Notes: a model not told the origin generated them from the sequence alone. Counted from the stretch's first letter, positions 18,977 to 28,508 are shown. The stretch: 64,000 bases of DNA from CAILZL01 sp049840395 (GCA_049840395.1 JASGLD010000009.1:248001-312000); one strand, 5' to 3'. Numbers and translations are program-made.

Positions 18977-19804
18977 ATGAAGACTCAACATCTGTTCGCG
19001 GGCTCGATTTTGATTGCGGCGTTGGGCGTGGCCTCGGTGGCTAATGCACAGCTGGGTGGAGTGGGTGGTGCGGCCAATGGCGCAGTAGGTGGCGCCGTTG
19101 GTGGTGGTGTTGTCGGAGGCAATCGCTCCCTGGGGGGCGCAGCCAATGGCAGCCTCGGCGGATCGCTAGGTGTGGATGGCCGCGGTGCGGTCGACAGCGT
19201 TAACGATACCAGTGCACGCGCCAAGGCCCGTGCCGAACGTGCTGCGGAAAAAACCAAGGCAACTGCAGACAGTGCCAAGGGTGCCGCAGAAGACAAGGTC
19301 AATAGTGCTAAGAACACCGCCCAAAGCACTGTAAATGATGCAGCGGTAAGTGCGAAGAACTCTACGACTGCTACTGCCGAGCAGGCCAGAAACGCAGCAA
19401 ATGCTACCGCGACGACTTCGGTGAATGCGGCTAAAAACACCGCCGCTGCTGCGAATACCGCCGCTCAGTCTGCCAAGGCCAGCGGCGCTGCTGCCGGCAA
19501 TGCTGCTGCCAATGCTGCAGCGAGTGGCGCCATGGCGGCGGGTAATGTCGACGCCAGCAAGTCGGTGACGCTGCCCAATGCTTCGGCTGCGCAGACCGTC
19601 AATCAAAGCGGCGCAGTAAGCGCTGATCGCTCCGGAGCCAGCTTGCAGCAGAGCACCGCGACTGATTCGGTCCTGCAAAAAGGCAAGACGGCCACCGCTG
19701 CGGGTACTGCCACTAACAATAGTGCCAGTGTGAAGAAGTCGAATGGCAAGGTCGAGGCTAACGGTTCGGGCTCGACTGAGTTGGGTGCATCTGTTCAGCG
19801 TTAA
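18977..19804 (+). CDS. Ala-rich, LEA-like secreted protein of unknown function
   Basis: 275 residues. ATG 18977 follows TTGGAGGAGC and opens a clean signal peptide ending ANAQ; the frame extends upstream without a better start. The mature protein begins with a Gly-rich stretch (LGGVGGAANGAVGG) and continues as a long Ala/Lys/Thr/Asn region with a loose 11-residue helical period (AAKNTA, AAQSAKAS types), as in LEA-like or amphipathic repeat proteins. No catalytic motif. It probably lies in the periplasm or at the surface as a structural or stress-protective protein. It lies downstream of the subtilisin with its own ribosome site and a repeat between them. Confidence 0.7.
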   Translation: MKTQHLFAGSILIAALGVASVANAQLGGVGGAANGAVGGAVGGGVVGGNRSLGGAANGSLGGSLGVDGRGAVDSVNDTSARAKARAERAAEKTKATADSAKGAAEDKVNSAKNTAQSTVNDAAVSAKNSTTATAEQARNAANATATTSVNAAKNTAAAANTAAQSAKASGAAAGNAAANAAASGAMAAGNVDASKSVTLPNASAAQTVNQSGAVSADRSGASLQQSTATDSVLQKGKTATAAGTATNNSASVKKSNGKVEANGSGSTELGASVQR

Positions 19805-19818
19805 TGCGCTTACTCTTT

Positions 19819-19852
19819 CCCTCTCCCGTTTACGGGAGAGGGCAGGGAGAGG
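19819..19852. repeat. CCCTCTCCC-type palindromic repeat
   Basis: CCCTCTCCC-GTTTAC-GGGAGAGGG, between convergent genes. Related copies at 22557, 30212, 61073 and 61231. Confidence 0.7.
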
Positions 19853-19957
19853 GTGCTGGTCCAGGGCGAATCGCAAGATTTGCCTTTATCTTTATTGATA
19901 GCACATTAACTTGTGAAACAAAGCCAACTACCCAATTGGTCTGCAAGCTACTGTCGA

Positions 19958-20362
19958 TCAGAACCTGTCGTTGTTTGATTTGTTGAGGTTATTGATCTTG
20001 GTTATTCCCAGAAATTTCAAAAGCAGATTGCGCATGGCTTTGAGTACAGGGTAGCTAATGCGTGACAAAGCACGTGACCGGAATGACCAGTAGGTCAATC
20101 TATTGAAAAAACCGGTTCGGGTGCTCATCAGCGACAGCGCATGGATGGCGTCCGATCCATAGTAAAGTCGCGTGCCCACTTTAAGCACCATGCCCTGATC
20201 GATATCGAGTCCGGCAGCAGTGATCTCCTCCATGATGGCGCCACCATCGCGCGCATTGATCAATTGCAGTTCACCGACATCGTCGCGGATGCGTGCCAGC
20301 GAACAATAATAATCGCAGGCCGGACATTGCTTGTCGTATACCAGAAGTATGGGTTCGTTCAT
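19958..20362 (-). CDS. DCC family (DUF393) thiol-disulfide oxidoreductase-like protein
   Basis: 134 residues. The N-terminal LVYDKQCPACDYYC carries the D-x2-C-x2-C signature of the DUF393 family, a thioredoxin-fold group thought to be redox-active. No signal peptide, so cytosolic or membrane-associated. The C-terminal third is basic with a hydrophobic helix (LLLKFLGI). It follows the DUF4197 gene (stop-to-start gap 35 bases) on the same strand, so both may form one transcript. Confidence 0.85.
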   Translation of the reverse strand: MNEPILLVYDKQCPACDYYCSLARIRDDVGELQLINARDGGAIMEEITAAGLDIDQGMVLKVGTRLYYGSDAIHALSLMSTRTGFFNRLTYWSFRSRALSRISYPVLKAMRNLLLKFLGITKINNLNKSNNDRF

Positions 20363-20397
20363 TCCTTGTTGCCCGGTTCGTATCTCTTCTGCAGAGA

Positions 20398-21078
20398 TTA
20401 CTTTGCTACCGCGCCAAACACCTTCTGCAACAGCTTGCTGCCCTGACCAACCGGATCGGCGCGAATCGCCAATTCCTCCTTGGCGATCATCTTGTACAGG
20501 CCATCCAATGCCTGCGTGGTCACGTAATCGTCAATGTTGGCTGACTTGGCATCCAGCAATCCGAACTGCGCGGCCCGTCCCGCCAGTTGGTTGTAGCTTT
20601 GCACTGCGCCGGTCTTGGCGGTGGCCTGCATGATGATGGGTTTGAACTTGGTGGCGAGTGCGGTCTCGGTCTTGCTGCGAAAGTATTTCGTGGCCGAGTC
20701 CTGGCCGCCGGTAAGAATGGCTTTGGCATCGGTCAGCGACATGGATTTGACCGCATCTACCAGCAGCGTTTTCGCCTCGGGTACAGCCGCTTCGGCAGCG
20801 CGATTCATGGTCAGTATCAAGTTGTCGGCCATGAAGCCCATGCCGTACTTGCGTAGTGTCTTGTCGACTTTCTGCAGGCTTTGCGGCAGCGGAATTTTTA
20901 CTTCCGGATTGCCGAAGAAGCCATCTTGTTGCGCCAGTGTGGATACTGCCTTGCCCGCACCCTGCGTGAGCGCCGTGCGTAGAGCAGTAGTGGCGTCGGT
21001 GTTGGTGATGCTGGATAGGTCCACGGCAAATGCACTGCCGCTGAGCAGCAGCAGGTACAGGGTGAATAGGCGGCGCAT
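20398..21078 (-). CDS. DUF4197 domain-containing periplasmic protein
   Basis: 226 residues with a signal peptide (LYLLLLSGSAFA). The remainder is the helical DUF4197 domain, with family-like segments GAGKAVSTLAQQDGFFGN, VKIPLPQSLQKV and LTGGQDSATKYF. Function is not established for the family; it is common in proteobacteria as a secreted protein. Length matches family members. Confidence 0.88.
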   Translation of the reverse strand: MRRLFTLYLLLLSGSAFAVDLSSITNTDATTALRTALTQGAGKAVSTLAQQDGFFGNPEVKIPLPQSLQKVDKTLRKYGMGFMADNLILTMNRAAEAAVPEAKTLLVDAVKSMSLTDAKAILTGGQDSATKYFRSKTETALATKFKPIIMQATAKTGAVQSYNQLAGRAAQFGLLDAKSANIDDYVTTQALDGLYKMIAKEELAIRADPVGQGSKLLQKVFGAVAK

Positions 21079-21188
21079 GGTGGGTCTCCATGAAATTGAT
21101 GGCGCAATTTAAGCATGAGAATGCAGCGCTTGTGCTGATGCCTGCAATTAAGCTTGATCACCGCCCTTGCAAGACTTAGCTTTACCCT

Positions 21189-22049
21189 ATGCTCGAACCA
21201 ACCCTCATTGATTCCGCCCTAAAGGGCAAAGTAGTGGCCGTGCCCGAAGCGCGGCAGCTGGACGTGTTCTGCGGCCTGCTGGAACGACGCGGCGCCACGG
21301 TGCTGCGTCGCCCATTGGTCGCCATCAAGGATGCACCCGATCCACAGCCGGTATTGGCCTGGTTGGAAAAATTCAACGCGGGAAACTGTAGCGAACTCAT
21401 TTTACTAACCGGCGAAGGGCTGCGTCGCTTACTGTCCTGCCTCGATCAACATCGCCCGGAGTGGAAGCCCGCGTTTTTGCAGCGCCTTGCCGAGGTGCGC
21501 ACCATCACCCGTGGCCCGAAGCCGGCGCGTGTGCTGCGCGAGTTGGGTCTGCAACCCACTTTCAGCGCGGCAGCGCCCACCACGGCCGGCGTAATTGAAA
21601 CGCTGCGCGGTATCGATCTGCGTGGTCATACCGTGGGCGTGCAGTTGTACGGGGCGGAACCCAATCTGCCGCTGATCGATTATCTACGCAGTGCGGGTGT
21701 GCAGCCGTTGATCGTTGCTCCTTATATCTATGCCGATGCGGTGGACGATGCGCAGGTACGTGACTTGATCGCACGCATGGCCGATGGCGCAGTTGACATC
21801 ATTGCCTTCACCAGCATGGCGCAGATCAATCGCCTGTTTGCAGTGGGTGAATTGCAGTCGCTTAAAGCCGCGTTTGCACGCGTACAAGTAGCCGCCGTCG
21901 GTCCGGTGGTACGCGATGCCCTGGCCCAGCATGGCGTGATGGCCAACTGCATGCCCGAAGATTCGTTCTTCATGAAGCCGCTGGTCACCGTGATGGGCGA
22001 GTTGGCCGATAGTAAAATATCGGGCGAAGGCGAAGCAGCGCAGCCATGA
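21189..22049 (+). CDS. hemD: uroporphyrinogen-III synthase
   Basis: 286 residues of the HEM4 family. Cytosolic enzyme that cyclises hydroxymethylbilane to uroporphyrinogen III, the branch point to heme, siroheme and cobalamin. Two similar alpha/beta halves are visible: GKVVAVPEARQLDVF opens the first, LRGHTVGVQLYG the second, with VDIIAFTSMAQINRLF and VAAVGPVVRDAL near the end, matching the family. It is not next to hemC or hemX, so it could be a second copy; siroheme is needed by the nitrite reductase encoded 13 kb away. Its stop overlaps the next ATG. Confidence 0.83.
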   Translation: MLEPTLIDSALKGKVVAVPEARQLDVFCGLLERRGATVLRRPLVAIKDAPDPQPVLAWLEKFNAGNCSELILLTGEGLRRLLSCLDQHRPEWKPAFLQRLAEVRTITRGPKPARVLRELGLQPTFSAAAPTTAGVIETLRGIDLRGHTVGVQLYGAEPNLPLIDYLRSAGVQPLIVAPYIYADAVDDAQVRDLIARMADGAVDIIAFTSMAQINRLFAVGELQSLKAAFARVQVAAVGPVVRDALAQHGVMANCMPEDSFFMKPLVTVMGELADSKISGEGEAAQP

Positions 22050-22513
22050 GATTCGAACACCTGGTCCAGGTGAACGATCCGCTGAATCCCCTGATTGAAC
22101 CACTCACTCGCGCGCAGCTCTGGCAGGGTTTGTTGTTGCGCGCCGAACAGCCTGCCGTGTTCATGACACAGCTCGAAAGCGTACGTATTGTGGCGCGTGG
22201 TGAGTTGTCGCTGGCGCGCGAACTGGATTTTGGTTCTTTCAAGGTGCGCGATCGAGTGCGACTGGAACCCATGCAGCGCATGGTGATTGAAACCGAAGCG
22301 ACTCAGGATTGCGGCGCTAGTACGTTGAGCATTGATATCGAAGAACCGATGGCCGAGCTGCTGCAACTACGTTTTATCTATCAGATGAATCGCAATAGGC
22401 TCGACGATGCGGCACAGGAGGCGATGTACGATGGGTTCATCAAGTCTGCGTATCGTGAGGCGGATATTGATTGTGTGCGGATTATTCGGCAGCGGGTTAT
22501 GGAAGAAGGGTGA
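22046..22513 (+). CDS. DUF1857 (AtaL-like SRPBCC) protein
   Basis: 155 residues. Segments such as LTRAQLWQGLLLRAEQP and RVRLEPMQRMVIETE match the DUF1857/AtaL branch of the START/SRPBCC fold, which forms a hydrophobic ligand pocket. Ligand or reaction unknown. Its ATG overlaps the hemD stop (ATGA), implying co-translation with hemD. Confidence 0.82.
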   Translation: MRFEHLVQVNDPLNPLIEPLTRAQLWQGLLLRAEQPAVFMTQLESVRIVARGELSLARELDFGSFKVRDRVRLEPMQRMVIETEATQDCGASTLSIDIEEPMAELLQLRFIYQMNRNRLDDAAQEAMYDGFIKSAYREADIDCVRIIRQRVMEEG

Positions 22514-22556
22514 GTTGGTGTTGTTGATTGGTGGGAATGTTCCACTTTAGGAGTGC

Positions 22557-22635
22557 CCACCCTAACCCTCCCCCGTCGAACAGGGGAGGGAATCTGATCC
22601 CCTCCTCCGCTTGCGGGGGAGGGTTAGGGTGGGGG
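22557..22635. repeat. CCACCCTAACCCTCCCCC-type inverted repeat pair
   Basis: CCCACCCTAACCCTCCCCC and its inverse GGGGGAGGGTTAGGGTGGG flank an internal GGGGAGGG/CCCCTCC pair. It sits between convergent genes and may act as a two-way terminator. Confidence 0.78.
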
Positions 22636-22680
22636 CATTCCGATCTGGCGAGTAACTCTCAATCGCGCAGCAAATAAATT

Positions 22681-24129
22681 CTATTTCTTCTTATCCCCCA
22701 ACAAGTGCGCACCCATTGTCTTCGGCAACGGCAGGAACCACAGCATCGAAGCCAGGCCCAGCACACTCATTACCGCGAAGCCCACCTGGAAGTCGAATTG
22801 AGTGAGCGTATGGGTGATATCGCCACGCAGCGACACGGCAAAGTTCAGCACAATGGCGCCCAGGGTCACGCCCATGGCGCGTTGCACCTGCTGGATGATG
22901 CCGGCCAGTGTCGAGGCATCGGTCATCTGCTCGTAAGTCACATCGGCAAATTGCAGCGAGTTCTGTGCACTCATCTGCAGCGAACGTGCGCTGCCGGCAA
23001 TGAATAGCACCAGGCCGATCCACCAGTACGAAGTTGCGGTAGTGAAGCAGGCACACAGTGCCAGAGAACTGACGAACACCACCGTGGTGCTGATAAACGC
23101 CCGTCTGAAACCCGCCCAATTCAAGAAGCGTTGCGTGAATATCTTGGTGAGCAGATCGCCGCCGGTATGCGTGAGGATCATCATGCCCGATAGAAAGGCG
23201 CTCATCCCCAGGCCCACTTGAAACATCAAGGGCATGAGAAAGATCGGTCCGGCCATGGCCAAGCGGAATACGCCGCCGCCGGTGAGCACCGATACCTTGA
23301 AACTGTGAATGTCCAGCGCGCGCAGGCTGACCAAGGGTTGCGTTGCATGGTTTGCATGCCGCACTGCAAACCATGCCAGTACTACGCCTAGTGCAATCAA
23401 CGAAAGACTTAAGGGATTGCCCGGCCACTGTTCGGCAAGCTGGTTCATGCCATAGATCAAGCCGCTCAGACACAGTGCGTTCAGTGCGAAGCCACGATAG
23501 TCGAAGTCGTGATGGTCTTCGCTACGCAGATTGGGGCTGTGCCGGTAAACCAGGTACAGAATGGTCAAGCCGATGGGCACATTGATGAAGAAGCACCAAC
23601 GCCACGATGCATAGGTGGTGATCAAGCCGCCCACCGAGGGGCCTAACACCGGGCCGATCAAGGCCGGCACCACCATCAGATTCATGACGCGCACCAGCTG
23701 TTCCTTGGGGGTGGCGCGCAGTACCACCAATCTTCCCACCGGTGACATCAAGGCTGCGCCAATGCCTTGCACACAGCGCGCCAGTACAAACTCATTCACG
23801 CCTCGTGACAGGCCGCACCATATTGAGCTGAGCACGAAGATGGCGGTGGCGGTACAGAATACCGTGCGTGTGCCATAGCGATCTGCGATCCAGCCGCTGG
23901 CCGGCAACAGCACCGCAGTGGAGAGCATGTAAGCCGTCAAGCCCAGACTCAGCGCAACGATACTGGTGTTGAAGTCGTGTGCCATGGTCGGCAACGCCGT
24001 GACGATCACGGTGCTGTCGAACAGCTCCATGAAAAACGCCGCGGCGATAACCAGTGTGATGAATATAGGGTTTTCTAAAGCGGGCGTTGCACCCGCCTGG
24101 CTGGACGAACCTGTGTCTTGCTCAGGCAT
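22681..24129 (-). CDS. MFS drug/metabolite efflux transporter, DHA2 (EmrB/QacA) type
   Basis: 482 residues, about 14 membrane helices. Family marks: FFMELFDSTVIVTALPTMAHDF in helix 1 (motif D1 region), LPASGWIADRYGTRTVF (motif A) and ALIGPVLGPSVGGLI (motif C). It probably exports toxic or hydrophobic compounds by proton antiport. No partner membrane-fusion protein lies nearby. The start overlaps the fbp stop by 8 bases, so it is translated from the fbp transcript, an unusual pairing with no obvious functional link. Confidence 0.9.
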   Translation of the reverse strand: MPEQDTGSSSQAGATPALENPIFITLVIAAAFFMELFDSTVIVTALPTMAHDFNTSIVALSLGLTAYMLSTAVLLPASGWIADRYGTRTVFCTATAIFVLSSIWCGLSRGVNEFVLARCVQGIGAALMSPVGRLVVLRATPKEQLVRVMNLMVVPALIGPVLGPSVGGLITTYASWRWCFFINVPIGLTILYLVYRHSPNLRSEDHHDFDYRGFALNALCLSGLIYGMNQLAEQWPGNPLSLSLIALGVVLAWFAVRHANHATQPLVSLRALDIHSFKVSVLTGGGVFRLAMAGPIFLMPLMFQVGLGMSAFLSGMMILTHTGGDLLTKIFTQRFLNWAGFRRAFISTTVVFVSSLALCACFTTATSYWWIGLVLFIAGSARSLQMSAQNSLQFADVTYEQMTDASTLAGIIQQVQRAMGVTLGAIVLNFAVSLRGDITHTLTQFDFQVGFAVMSVLGLASMLWFLPLPKTMGAHLLGDKKK

Positions 24130-25153
24130 GCGCAGTCAACTGCGCCAGCACGTGATCGACTTCATCGGCGCTACCCAGCACCACCGGCACGCGTTGATGA
24201 ATCGCGGTCGGCTCAACATCGAGAATACGTTGCGATGGTGTGGCCATGGCCTTGCCGCCGGCTTGCTCGATGAGGAAGGCCATGGGATTGGCTTCGTACA
24301 TCAGACGCAGCTTGCCGTTAGGCGCCTTCTTGGTGGGCGGATACATGAACACGCCACCTTTGAGCAGGATGCGATGTACATCGGCCACCATCGCGCCCAC
24401 ATAGCGGCTGGAATAACCATTGGCCTGTGCCCAGTCGAGATACTTGTTGTAGCCGGTGGGGAAGGTGAGGCGATTGCCTTCATTCAAGGAATAGCTCTTG
24501 TTGGCCTTGGGCACTTGCAATTGCTCGGCCACGCGCACGAAGGCGCCGATGGCGGGATCGAGCACGAACATGTCCACGCCCATGCCGATGGTCATCACCA
24601 AAACAGTTGAAGAGCCATACAGCACATAGCCAGCGGCTACTTGCTTGGCGCCGGCTTGCAGCCAACCGTTCTCAGAATGTTTTGGATTGTCGTAACGCAG
24701 AATGCTGAAGATGGTGCCTACGCCACCGCACACATCGAGATTCGAAGAACCATCCAGCGGATCGAACAGCACGCAGTACTTACCTTCACCGACTTCGCGA
24801 ATCAGTACCGGCTCTTCATTTTCTTCGGAGGCCACCACCGCCACGCCTTCACGCTTGCCCAGCGTGCGCAGCAACACTTCATTGGCGATCACATCCAGCT
24901 TCTGCTGCTGCTCGCCCTGCACATTCTCATTGCCCACACTGCCCAGCACATCGTCGAGACGCGCGCGGCGCACGCTGTTGGCAATGATCTTGGCCGAGAT
25001 CGATAGTGCCGACAGCACCCAGCTCAAGGTGCCGCTGGCTTCGGGAAAGCGCGACTGCTGTTCCAGGATGTGCGCCTGCAAGGTGACCAGAGAATCGTCG
25101 CGGCTCTTGTCACGGCTATCGGCCTGGGTCTGGGCAGAAATTTGGGCACTCAT
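24122..25153 (-). CDS. fbp: class I fructose-1,6-bisphosphatase
   Basis: 343 residues, the usual length. Cytosolic Mg-dependent enzyme converting fructose 1,6-bisphosphate to fructose 6-phosphate in gluconeogenesis. Metal-site residues are visible in VVASEENEEPV and VLFDPLDGSSNLDV; substrate-binding regions include the GGVFMYP loop and KLRLMYEANPMAFLIEQAGG. Upstream of the MFS gene in a two-gene unit. Confidence 0.96.
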   Translation of the reverse strand: MSAQISAQTQADSRDKSRDDSLVTLQAHILEQQSRFPEASGTLSWVLSALSISAKIIANSVRRARLDDVLGSVGNENVQGEQQQKLDVIANEVLLRTLGKREGVAVVASEENEEPVLIREVGEGKYCVLFDPLDGSSNLDVCGGVGTIFSILRYDNPKHSENGWLQAGAKQVAAGYVLYGSSTVLVMTIGMGVDMFVLDPAIGAFVRVAEQLQVPKANKSYSLNEGNRLTFPTGYNKYLDWAQANGYSSRYVGAMVADVHRILLKGGVFMYPPTKKAPNGKLRLMYEANPMAFLIEQAGGKAMATPSQRILDVEPTAIHQRVPVVLGSADEVDHVLAQLTAHA

Positions 25154-25392
25154 GGAAGTCCTGTGTCGGGTGTGGAAAGCGGCCGATATTTGTTAAATCG
25201 ATCCGGCGCGCAGTGGTCGGCATTTTATAGCAATCGCCGTGTCAGCGTCGCGGCCACAGCGATTCAAGTCGTTGTCCGACAATTCAGGGGTCAACGCGCG
25301 CTCCACCAAAACGTTCTTCACCGCAAAGGCGCTGGCCGTGTGCAGACAGAGGCAATCCGGCGCCATTGTGTAATGAGAGTCGGGAGACGAGC

Positions 25393-25698
25393 ATGAAAGT
25401 CAAAGCGTTGATCTTGAGTGTGATGCTGGCTGTGAGCGGTGCGGGTGTAATCAACGGCGCACAGGCCGCCGTTAGCGTAGACATTCGCGTTGCGCCGCCC
25501 GCCCCTCGAGTCGAAGTCGTACCCGGACCCCGCGTGGGTTATATCTGGGCGCCCGGCTACTGGCGTTGGCGCGGCCATCAATATGTATGGGTGACGGGCC
25601 ACTGGGTGCGCGAACGCCGCGGCTATCATTGGGTGCCGGAACGCTGGGAGCCGGTGGGTCCGGGCTGGCACTTTCATCGCGGTTACTGGCGGCGATGA
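25393..25698 (+). CDS. YXWGXW repeat-containing secreted protein
   Basis: 101 residues. ATG 25393 follows GGGAGACGAG and begins a signal peptide ending GAQA. The mature part is short and aromatic with repeated YxWxxGYW-like units (YIWAPGYWRWRG, YVWVTGHWVRER, WHFHRGYWRR), the YXWGXW family. It is strongly basic and probably lies at the envelope. Function unknown. Confidence 0.83.
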   Translation: MKVKALILSVMLAVSGAGVINGAQAAVSVDIRVAPPAPRVEVVPGPRVGYIWAPGYWRWRGHQYVWVTGHWVRERRGYHWVPERWEPVGPGWHFHRGYWRR

Positions 25699-25722
25699 GT
25701 TGTCTTGGCTAAGAAAATCGCA

Positions 25723-26988
25723 TCAAAGTTTATTTTGCTTGATACGCGGCGAGTTGAAGGCGCCGGTGATCGCGGCGCCATAGTCGCTGTTGTTCAACTC
25801 AACACGATTGCGTCCGGCTTGCTTGGCGGCGTATAGCGCTTCGTCGGCCAGTTGCACCACGGTCTTGGCACTGCGCCCCGAAGCGGGTTGCACCAGGGCG
25901 ATGCCAATACTGATGGTGAGCGCTGTGCCATCAGGCGAGCCAAGATGTTCAATGGCCTGCTTCTCTATGGTGGCGCGTAATTGCTCAGCCAGCTTGAGTG
26001 CTGCATCCGGTGCGATGTCATACAGAATCATCGAAAATTCTTCACCGCCGTATCGTGCGGCCAGGTCCAGTGGGCGGCGTGCGAATTCTTCAATAGTGCG
26101 TGCCACCTTGCGTAGGGTGTCGTCGCCGGCTTGATGGCCGTAGTGGTCGTTGTAGTGCTTGAAGTGATCCACATCGATGAGCATGACGGCGACACTGCGG
26201 CGGTCGCGAATGGCCTGCTGCCAGACCCGCTCCAGTTGCCGATCGTAGGCACGGCGATTCTTCACCTGCGTCAGGCCATCGCGCTCAGCCAGTTCGTTGA
26301 TCAGGCCCGTTTCAAGAAAGTGATGACGCTGCAATCGTTCCTTATCCCAGCCGAAGGCGATGCCGATGATGGTCACGACGCTCAGCCAGCCGATTGATGG
26401 CCAGACGAAATGAGCGGGAACAGCGGCCGACAACACCATTACCGAGTAGGTCAGCAGCATCAATACGCAGGACACCACGGCGGTGCGAAACAGCGCGCCG
26501 GAAATCAGGAACACACACATCATGGTGGCCGCCACCGCGACCAGTCGCGCATCGTCGCCACGCAGCAGCGCGGCGGTGCTCAAGATGATGGCGGCAACAC
26601 TGCCCACTGGAATCAACCAGGGACTCTGATGGCGGTACTTCGTTTCGAATTGCGGGCTGTAAGTCAGCGACACCGAGTAAACCAGCAATAGCATGAACAC
26701 AACGCGAAACCAGCTTTCCAGTCCCCAAGGTGGGATGTCATTGATGCGCAGCAGCGAGAACAGCGGTACCAATACGATGGCCGTATACCACCAGATGCGA
26801 ATACGAAAGCGACCGTTCTGCAGGTGCCAGCTGACGAATTGGTCTTCCAGATTGGGCGCAAAGCGCAGACCACGCAGACCGCGACGCAGTTCCTGCGCAT
26901 ACATCGAGTCCGGGCAGTCGTCGAGATTGAGGCGAGTGGATGTCACCGAAGCCAACCTGCCGAGGCGGTGAAATATTTCGTGCAACAT
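25723..26988 (-). CDS. membrane-bound diguanylate cyclase (GGDEF)
   Basis: 421 residues. The first ~215 contain about six membrane helices. The C-terminal GGDEF domain (about 240-405) has GLTQVKNRRAYD, IDVDHFKHYNDHYGH and the active loop RYGGEEFSM, i.e. GGEEF, so it should be catalytically competent for cyclic-di-GMP synthesis. I see no RxxD inhibitory site in the usual position. The integral membrane part is a sensor of unknown signal. It is transcribed alone. Confidence 0.93.
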   Translation of the reverse strand: MLHEIFHRLGRLASVTSTRLNLDDCPDSMYAQELRRGLRGLRFAPNLEDQFVSWHLQNGRFRIRIWWYTAIVLVPLFSLLRINDIPPWGLESWFRVVFMLLLVYSVSLTYSPQFETKYRHQSPWLIPVGSVAAIILSTAALLRGDDARLVAVAATMMCVFLISGALFRTAVVSCVLMLLTYSVMVLSAAVPAHFVWPSIGWLSVVTIIGIAFGWDKERLQRHHFLETGLINELAERDGLTQVKNRRAYDRQLERVWQQAIRDRRSVAVMLIDVDHFKHYNDHYGHQAGDDTLRKVARTIEEFARRPLDLAARYGGEEFSMILYDIAPDAALKLAEQLRATIEKQAIEHLGSPDGTALTISIGIALVQPASGRSAKTVVQLADEALYAAKQAGRNRVELNNSDYGAAITGAFNSPRIKQNKL

Positions 26989-27270
26989 ACTGCTACGACG
27001 GCGCGGGTAAATCAGTCCCCAGATAGATCTTTGGGTTGAATTTCAGGCAATACCCTAGCGTTGTTTGAGTTGTTGTTTGCGCAGTGGTTTATTCGAGTTC
27101 GTCATGTGGGTGAGAGAAGTTTGTCTGGTCAGTAGAATGCCTGGCCATCGAATGATTCCTGAGGCTATCGACAGATCTCTTGCTTGCCCGCCGGTGCAAA
27201 GCCTGGAATGCTCTGAACGATTGATGAGGCGTATTGATAGGATTTGATTGATATGGATGTAGGAGTAAGC

Positions 27271-27597
27271 ATGTCTTTGTTGCGCGTGACCGTTTTGTTC
27301 ACTGCTGCCCTGCTCACGGGCTGCGTCGTCACCACGCAGGTGGTTGAACATTTCGATGAAGATTGCCAGATCGTTACCAAGCATGTGGAGTTGCGTACCA
27401 ACCAGTCTGGTGGTGGCATGACGCCCTGCGCTGAAACCACTGAATGCATCGGCCAGTTGGCAGGGATCGGTTTGATATCGGCTGCTTCCGTGGTGATCTC
27501 GGGCAGCGTGGTAGTGGTGGGCAATACGGTTTACTGGCTGGAGAAACAAGGCAAGTGCCAGAGACAGCCGGCCGACAAATTGGCTAGTGCGAAGTAA
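27271..27597 (+). CDS. small putative lipoprotein
   Basis: 108 residues from ATG 27271, chosen for the AGGAG five bases upstream. The hydrophobic leader ends in a lipobox, LLTGC, so it should be lipidated. The mature part has further Cys (CQIV, PCAETTEC) and a second hydrophobic stretch (GLISAASVVISGSVVVVGNTVYWL) near residues 65-90. No family recognised. Confidence 0.68.
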   Translation: MSLLRVTVLFTAALLTGCVVTTQVVEHFDEDCQIVTKHVELRTNQSGGGMTPCAETTECIGQLAGIGLISAASVVISGSVVVVGNTVYWLEKQGKCQRQPADKLASAK

Positions 27598-27622
27598 GCG
27601 CGGTTGCTGTGCATCTTTTTCT

Positions 27623-27685
27623 GTAGGTCGGGTTTTAACCCGACTCCGACAACGGATGCTGGAGTCGGGTTGAAACCCGACCTAC
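27623..27685. repeat. GTAG-headed REP pair (REPIN-like)
   Basis: GTAGGTCGGGTTTTAACCCGACTCC and its inverse GGAGTCGGGTTGAAACCCGACCTAC face each other between convergent genes. Confidence 0.82.
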
Positions 27686-27704
27686 AAGGCGCCGAGAGCG
27701 CTCT

Positions 27705-28508
27705 TCAATGCGTCATCGCATAAGTCAGGTAGTTGATGCAGAAGTTATAAGCGGTGGTGGTGAACAGCACCGGATACAAAGGATTGTCGGCATGCTCCCA
27801 GGCATCGCCCAGGTCCACGTTGAAGTTGATCATCACCATCAGCCGGCCATCGTCGTCATAGATGCCGCGCCAGTAAGGTGTGATGCCATCTTTTTCCACA
27901 TAGTTGCCGCTGATGGCGCCATTGATGTTGGGAATGTCCGGCCGTTCCGTGATGTCGTACAGCACATGGAAAATCGGATCGCTGTCTTCGACGTCGACAA
28001 TGGTGCGGTCCGGAAACACCCGCTGCATGGATTCAATGAATATCTGCCACTCCTGGGTGCCGTGAAAATCGTCCACCATCAGAAAGCCGCCGCGCAGTAG
28101 ATGCTCACGCATCCGCTGGGCTTCGACGTCACTTAGATACCAGTGACCGACATCCACTGCGTAAATGAAAGGGTAGTTGAATATCCTGTCATCCATCATG
28201 CTGAGGTTCTTGCCCTCGGTGCCGGTATTGATCAGCGTGAGTCGATTAATGCCGCCTAACAGATGTTGTTCCGCTTCCGGCGCATCCGTTGTCCAGCTCT
28301 CCTGCCAGCGTCGGCTGCCATATTGCGGGTGCGTAGTGAAGATCAGACGAACGAACTGGAATTCGTGATCAAGATTTTCTTGATTGGTGGTGGCGCGTTG
28401 TTCCACGCTGCCTGCAATCATCGTGACCAATAGGAGAGATGCCATCAGCGCGAGTTTGCGCCAAGCATGCCGCCATACCGGGATATGAAACAGGTTGAGT
28501 GTGATCAT
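27705..28508 (-). CDS. DUF4159 domain-containing protein
   Basis: 267 residues from ATG 28508; the frame continues to a TTG at 28559 but the ATG precedes the hydrophobic leader (LALMASLLLVTMIAGS) at a sensible distance. After the membrane anchor or signal, the DUF4159 domain includes FVRLIFTTHPQYG, FNYPFIYAVDVGHW and LRGGFLMVDDFHGTQEW, with a glutamine-amidotransferase-like fold in the family. Function unestablished; members often occur with MoxR/VWA clusters, none of which is seen here. Confidence 0.85.
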   Translation of the reverse strand: MITLNLFHIPVWRHAWRKLALMASLLLVTMIAGSVEQRATTNQENLDHEFQFVRLIFTTHPQYGSRRWQESWTTDAPEAEQHLLGGINRLTLINTGTEGKNLSMMDDRIFNYPFIYAVDVGHWYLSDVEAQRMREHLLRGGFLMVDDFHGTQEWQIFIESMQRVFPDRTIVDVEDSDPIFHVLYDITERPDIPNINGAISGNYVEKDGITPYWRGIYDDDGRLMVMINFNVDLGDAWEHADNPLYPVLFTTTAYNFCINYLTYAMTH

